DNA from: F23-D06 sp045130275
GTDB taxonomy: Bacteria; Bacteroidota; Bacteroidia; Bacteroidales; WCHB1-69
DNA length: 18,879 nucleotides
Assembly: GCA_045130275.1 (NCBI GenBank)
Contig: JBGUPL010000050.1
Span: 1 to 18,879, forward strand
Direction of reading: 5' to 3'
In this document: positions 15,543-18,879 of the stretch, piece after piece
Layout of the letters: the number at the start of each line of letters is the position of its first letter
Numbering within the stretch: position 1 is the stretch's first letter
Notes under the pieces: generated by a model
Databases searched by the model: none
What the model saw: only the letters and a program-made list of their open reading frames with translations
Told to the model about the DNA's origin: nothing
Translations under genes and position numbers: made by a program

Positions 15543-16259
15543 ATGACTAAAGATGTCATTATAAACGGAAAAGACTATACAACCGCTTTGGCCCAAGCGG
15601 TGAATGCCTTTTGGCAGACCAAAAAGCGCCAGCTGGCAGACAGCGGGGACTCATCAAATCGCGGTGCCGTTGTCGGCGGCAAGCAGATGGACGGTTTTGT
15701 CGAATTGTTGAGGCAGGTGGCCGTAGATGCCGGCATACCAACTGAATCTGTCATTACAGATAAGAACTATCTGCCGGGGTATTTCCGTTCGTCAAAGGAC
15801 TGGGACATGCTTATTATCGCCCCCTCCGGCAAACTGGTTGCCGCTGTGGAACTGAAATCCCAAGTCGGCTCATACGGGAACAATTTCAACAACCGGACGG
15901 AAGAGGCCATTGGGTCGGCTGTTGACCTTTGGACAGCCTTTCGCGAGGGACAGTTCCCCGGCCAGCCAGCTCCATGGGTGGGCTGGCTGATGGTTGTCGG
16001 TAGGGACAAGGCATCGGAACAGCCCGTCCGCAACTACGAGCCTTATTTTCCTGTCCGTCCCGAGTTTAAGGAGGCCAGTTATCTAGACCGCTACCGAATC
16101 CTCTGCCAGAAACTGATCCTTGAACGCCACTATACGTCAGCCGCTTTGATTTGGACGAGCGATGGAGACACATTCGGAGACTTGTCGTCTGACATTTCCG
16201 TTGCCTGTTTTCTCAACTCTTTCTCCTGCTATTTAATAGGCGTGTCCGATGAGTTCTAA
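15543..16259 (+). CDS. type II restriction endonuclease, XhoI/PaeR7I family
   Basis: The 238-residue protein matches the XhoI/PaeR7I endonuclease family, whose characterised members cut CTCGAG and are about 245 residues long. A PD-(D/E)xK type core is visible: D86/D88 in SKDWDML, then E103 and K105 in VAAVELKSQ. The conserved block GNNFNNRTEEAIGSAVDLWT (112-131) follows at once. The GRPG-poor C-terminal part probably helps DNA contact. I chose ATG 15543 because the promoter -7 box lies between it and the upstream TTG. The reading frame overlaps the methyltransferase start by 11 bp. Target specificity is inferred from the family only. No controller-protein gene is seen beside it. Confidence 0.88.
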   Translation: MTKDVIINGKDYTTALAQAVNAFWQTKKRQLADSGDSSNRGAVVGGKQMDGFVELLRQVAVDAGIPTESVITDKNYLPGYFRSSKDWDMLIIAPSGKLVAAVELKSQVGSYGNNFNNRTEEAIGSAVDLWTAFREGQFPGQPAPWVGWLMVVGRDKASEQPVRNYEPYFPVRPEFKEASYLDRYRILCQKLILERHYTSAALIWTSDGDTFGDLSSDISVACFLNSFSCYLIGVSDEF

Positions 16260-17781
16260 TAGCCCTTCTATGTATGGAGTTCGCAGCAATGGCGGACGGC
16301 ACGGGGATGTTTTCACATCTCCCGTTGTTGTCGATTTTATGCTGGACAGGGTGAACTATACCGCCGAACGAAATTTGAGCGATGTCCGTATCCTTGAACC
16401 CTCCTGCGGCGATGGAGCGTTCCTGGTGGAGATTGCCCGCAGACTACAGCTCTCCGCATTGCGCTATCATTTTGATGCGAACGAGGCTTTCAACCGTAAT
16501 GTGAGAGCGTTTGACATTGATGGCGAAAAAATAGCCCGATGTCAAGAACATATCGCCGAATTGGGGATAGTTCTCTCCGAACAATGTGTCCAAATAGCTG
16601 ATTTCCTGAAAGCGGAAATCGAAAAAGTCGATATTGTGGTTGGCAACCCCCCTTATATCCGATATGAAAACATTCCGAGGGAAATGGTTGACTTCTGTCG
16701 CTACACCTTTTCCTCATTCCATTACAGGTGCGACCTTTATGTCCCGTTCTTTCAGAAAACGCTCGCTTCGCTACGTCCCGGCGGTTTGCATTGTTTCATC
16801 TGCTCAAACCGATGGCTTAAGAACGAGTATGGCAGAAAGCTCCGTCAGATTATCGTCCATAGGTATGCGCTCAAAACGATTGTCAATTTGGAGCAGGCTG
16901 ACGCATTTCAGGAAGAGGTTTCTGCATATCCGGCCATAACCGTCATTTCCACCGACAAGCCCGACGGCTCCTTTGAATATGCGGAATGTGGTAGGGTGGA
17001 CGGTTTGCGCGAACTTTCATATAGTCTAAGGAAAATGCCCAAAGGTGACGATTGGTCTTCTGCTTTCAGTGCGGACTTTGACAATCCCTCTTTCCTGACA
17101 ATCGAACAGCAGGGATTCAAAATTGGGATAGGTGCGGCTACAGGTGCCGATGCTATATTCGTCTCGTCCCATCTTCCCCAAATGGTGGAGCCAGAACTGA
17201 TTATGCCCGGGGTCAATGCACGCGACCTCCGAGGCAACCGCTTCCAGTGGCAGGGTGAGTATCTGTTGAACCCGTACAATTCAGACGGCACCCTTGTTGA
17301 CCTTGCCGCCTATCCCCGTGCCAGCGCTTATCTTGAAAACCATCGTGAGCGTCTTTCCGCCCGCCATGTTGCAAAGAAATCACCCTCTCGCTGGTATAAG
17401 ACCATCGACCGCATCAGTCCAGAACTGCTCTCCCAACCCAAGATATTGCTTCCTGACATGTCAGGAAACACATTTGTGTTTGTGGATGAGGGGAAATTCT
17501 ATCCTCTGCACAACATCTACTACATTACAGGTCGTTCGGATGTCCACCTCCGTTTGCTGGCTACTTTTTTGATGTCCGACTATATCCGTAATCAGCTGGC
17601 AGCTGTGACCAATACGATGAACGGCGGGTTCCCTCGTTGGCAAAGCCAGCATCTTCGCAAATTGCGCCTGCCGGATTTGAACACCATACCCGCAAAGGAT
17701 GTTAAAACACTTCTATCTCATTATGAACAGGGTGAACTAGCGTCTATCAATTCAACGCTGAAGAAATACTTCGTCAGTTAA
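16249..17781 (+). CDS. N6-adenine DNA methyltransferase, gamma class, partner of the endonuclease
   Basis: This 510-residue enzyme should transfer a methyl group from S-adenosylmethionine to adenine in the shared target, protecting host DNA from the endonuclease. Motif order is that of the gamma class: motif X in GRHGDVFTSPVVVDFML (17-33), SAM-binding motif I ILEPSCGDGAFL (48-59), and catalytic motif IV NPPY (133-136). A target-recognition region follows in the C-terminal half, with GAATGADAIFV near 286 and GGFPRWQSQHLRKLRLP near 465. The length is like that of M.PaeR7I-type enzymes. Starting ATG is inside the endonuclease's last codons, so translation is probably coupled. The frame looks intact. 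Confidence 0.93.
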   Translation: MSSNSPSMYGVRSNGGRHGDVFTSPVVVDFMLDRVNYTAERNLSDVRILEPSCGDGAFLVEIARRLQLSALRYHFDANEAFNRNVRAFDIDGEKIARCQEHIAELGIVLSEQCVQIADFLKAEIEKVDIVVGNPPYIRYENIPREMVDFCRYTFSSFHYRCDLYVPFFQKTLASLRPGGLHCFICSNRWLKNEYGRKLRQIIVHRYALKTIVNLEQADAFQEEVSAYPAITVISTDKPDGSFEYAECGRVDGLRELSYSLRKMPKGDDWSSAFSADFDNPSFLTIEQQGFKIGIGAATGADAIFVSSHLPQMVEPELIMPGVNARDLRGNRFQWQGEYLLNPYNSDGTLVDLAAYPRASAYLENHRERLSARHVAKKSPSRWYKTIDRISPELLSQPKILLPDMSGNTFVFVDEGKFYPLHNIYYITGRSDVHLRLLATFLMSDYIRNQLAAVTNTMNGGFPRWQSQHLRKLRLPDLNTIPAKDVKTLLSHYEQGELASINSTLKKYFVS

Positions 17782-17834
17782 AGTGAGTGTGGTTTTTTGA
17801 TATAAATGGAGCGTTTTATCTCACTTTCTTTTCA

Positions 17835-17995
17835 GGGCGACCGGGCACGCTTTCCACTCGAATTTCGCACTCCGTGCTCATAACCGTTCCAATCGTTGTC
17901 GCGGTATTGCGGAAACGGGGAAACGCATTCGACCAGCATGAATGCGTTTCCCTGTTGTTTATCACCTTGTCAACACCGTCCTACAGACGGTGGAC
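17835..17995 (+). repeat. structured dispersed repeat, copy 2
   Basis: This is the counterpart of 107-250 and starts 54 bp after the methyltransferase stop. After the conserved 80 bp comes a perfect 13-bp hairpin, GGGAAACGCATTC (17918-17930) with GAATGCGTTTCCC (17940-17952), and a 9-base loop gaccagcat. A second hairpin, CACCGTC (17974-17980) with GACGGTG (17986-17992), follows. The reading frame that is open in copy 1 is interrupted here, which argues against a protein. Confidence 0.65.
17918..17960 (+). terminator. possible terminator of the restriction-modification operon
   Basis: The perfect 13-bp stem of repeat copy 2 is followed by TGTTGTTTATC, a T-rich but broken tail. It is the first strong hairpin after the methyltransferase stop. 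The equivalent stem in copy 1 is not followed by Ts, so termination may not be its main role. Confidence 0.35.
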
Positions 17996-18280
17996 GGCTT
18001 CGCCTTGCGGAAAGGCCTAAATATCGGGAATTTCGGACGTTTGCATAATTATTACCAATGTGCCATTGGTGGCTGAAAAGCCGCCAAAGCAGGCTGTTTT
18101 GCGCCCAAAACAAGCCGTTTCAAGTCGTTGATAAACGTTTATGAACACCGCTTTTGCAAGCGGTGGACGGCGGCGGTGATGATGCCGTTTCCCAACGGCT
18201 GAACCGCCGAAAAGGAACAAATAAAATTGGAATGTGGACGGCTTGATATTTACAACGTGGACGGCGGCGCGTGCCGCCGC
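17974..18280 (+). repeat. hairpin cluster with four GTGGACGG words
   Basis: GTGGACGG occurs at 17990, 18163, 18234 and 18257. Stems include CACCGTC/GACGGTG (17974-17992), ACCAATG/CATTGGT (18054-18070), CACCGCTT/AAGCGGTG (18146-18165), GCCGTT/AACGGC (18184-18199) inside GGCGG/CCGCC (18172-18208), and CGGCGGC/GCCGCCG (18262-18279). GGTGGCT/AGCCGCC with a GAAA loop (18068-18085) would compete with the second stem. Two of the stems end in CGGTG followed directly by GACGGC, as if one unit had been copied. Confidence 0.6.
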
Positions 18281-18297
18281 TGCTCCTTATTTTTTTG
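18262..18297 (+). terminator. possible intrinsic terminator
   Basis: CGGCGGC (18262-18268) pairs with GCCGCCG (18273-18279) around a GCGT loop. Nine bases later comes a run of seven Ts (18291-18297). The stem is very GC-rich, but the T-run is more distant than usual. Confidence 0.4.
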
Positions 18298-18524
18298 TTT
18301 ACAATTAAAAACTGACCTTTGCCGCTCGCGTGCTGTTGATATGCTGTTTTTGTGTCGCTTTCATAGTGTAAATAACTGAATATCAATAAAATAAGTATGC
18401 GCCAAAAGTGCCGAAAATCTGCGAAAATTTCCGTTAATTTATTGTAAATCAGCAAATTTTTCTCAAACTTTTTTCTAACTGCCTGATACTCAATGAAATA
18501 ATTTTCAAAAAAAGTGCTTTTTTA

Positions 18525-18556
18525 TTTGGTGGTTTCCGTAAAAAGTTGTATATTAG
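18525..18556 (+). promoter_or_regulatory. promoter of the 57-residue gene
   Basis: TTTG at 18525-18528 and TATATTAG at 18549-18556 fit the Bacteroidetes -33/-7 pattern with 20 bp spacing; the -7 box has one mismatch to TAnnTTTG. The start codon lies 61 bp downstream, leaving a leader with GGGG (18571-18574) able to pair with CCCC (18582-18585). Confidence 0.65.
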
Positions 18557-18617
18557 CAACATAAAACAAAGGGGATAACAACCCCCGACAATTTACTAAC
18601 CCTAAAAAATTGAAGTT

Positions 18618-18791
18618 ATGCAAGTAGATGATGTTTTGAGATTCACGAACCTATTGAAAAACCTTTGGAGATTATACGCCATTGTTCCCGATGACCGCAA
18701 AAATGACGTTTACGCGGATATTTGCCGCGTTGAATCCCGAATGAGCGCGGACACCTACACACAAGTGATTGACAACTTAATTTCACTATGA
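18618..18791 (+). CDS. 57-residue small protein, unknown function
   Basis: An ATG-started frame of 57 codons reads MQVDDVLRFTNLLKNLWRLY, then IVPDDRKNDVYADICRVESR and on to DNLISL. It looks like a real soluble, mostly helical protein: regular hydrophobic spacing and balanced charges, with no membrane segment. A good promoter lies upstream and the following gene overlaps its stop through ATGA, both arguing that it is translated. The start is preceded by an A-rich leader without a Shine-Dalgarno, normal for this phylum. I recall similar short proteins in Bacteroidales integrative elements but know of no function. Confidence 0.65.
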   Translation: MQVDDVLRFTNLLKNLWRLYAIVPDDRKNDVYADICRVESRMSADTYTQVIDNLISL

Positions 18792-18879
18792 CCCCAGCCC
18801 GCCGCCCTCGTTCATATTTCGTGCAAAAGATGAAACGTTTATCAACGGCGCGGGCAGGGCGAGAGGCGGGACACGTTAC
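18788..18879 (+). CDS. start of a translationally coupled gene, truncated by the window edge
   Basis: The ATG sits in the ATGA that ends the 57-residue gene. The frame stays open for 30 codons to the edge and begins MTPARRPRSYFVQKMKRLST. It is rich in arginine and lysine, as expected for a nucleic-acid-binding N-terminus, but too short to identify. The overlap supports expression as part of a small operon. Confidence 0.45.
   Translation, partial: MTPARRPRSYFVQKMKRLSTARAGREAGHV

Larger units (their letters stand above)
17782..18617. other. structured non-coding region after the restriction operon
   Basis: About 840 bp without a convincing gene. The left part is repeat copy 2 (17835-17995). 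Next come a dense run of hairpins and GTGGACGG words up to 18280, then an AT-rich stretch that leads into the promoter of the 57-residue gene. Short open frames on both strands cross the hairpins and appear to be by-products. Confidence 0.7.

Noticed and set aside
17787..18020. 77-codon frame starting GTG just after the methyltransferase
   Set aside because: It covers the structured repeat and hairpins in a frame not kept in copy 1. I recall similar translations annotated as hypothetical proteins, probably by conservation of the DNA.
17974..18280. CRISPR array
   Set aside because: The repeated words are 8 bp at irregular spacing with hairpins between them; there are no 25-40 bp repeats with uniform spacers and no cas genes.
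18120..18455. 111-codon minus-strand frame
   Set aside because: It crosses the hairpin cluster and AT-rich leader, with no promoter or domain visible.

Overview
The window looks like a mosaic stretch of a gut-type Bacteroidales genome. The evidence is Bacteroidetes-style promoters (-7 box TAnnTTTG) at several genes, start codons without a clear Shine-Dalgarno, and protein families typical of that group. Two mobile elements flank a strip of about 3.4 kb of ordinary chromosome, and each appears to be anchored at the 3' end of a tRNA gene.

Left element (1 to about 10,930). A dense, GC-rich phage tail module runs on the + strand: a TP901-type tape measure protein, a 547-aa tail protein, a 152-aa and a 227-aa fibre or appendage protein, and an 827-aa tail-tip or appendage candidate. 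It converges on an AT-rich tyrosine-recombinase integrase on the - strand, and the two stop codons overlap. The integrase gene lies just beyond the 3' end of an intact tRNA-Ser(UGA), which suggests the element is integrated at that tRNA. Head, packaging and lysis genes are not in view, so I cannot say whether this is a full prophage, a remnant or a tail-only system.

Chromosomal strip (10,930 to about 14,346, all on the - strand). In order of transcription it carries a small tail-anchored membrane protein, mutL, an iron/cobalamin-type ABC ATPase and tRNA-Ser. Its gaps hold short tandem or inverted repeats, different in each gap.

Right element (from about 14,346 to beyond the window). It begins at a 27-nt copy of what looks like the 3' end of tRNA-Gly, read here as an attachment-site duplicate. 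After it come about 1.2 kb without a recognisable gene, containing iteron-like repeats and a promoter followed by a hairpin. Then comes a two-gene restriction-modification operon: an XhoI/PaeR7I-family endonuclease overlapping a gamma-class N6-adenine methyltransferase. Beyond it lie about 840 bp rich in hairpins, a 57-aa small protein with its own promoter, and the start of a translationally coupled gene.

The most unusual signals are non-coding. A structured element of about 150 bp occurs twice, at 107-250 and 17,835-17,995, each time roughly 50 bp after a stop codon. Its hairpin differs in arm sequence between copies but keeps the fold and a CAGCA loop. There is also a cluster of hairpins and GTGGACGG repeats at 17,974-18,280, six copies of ACAAGAC upstream of the restriction operon, and no CTCGAG (the expected target of the endonuclease) anywhere in the window.
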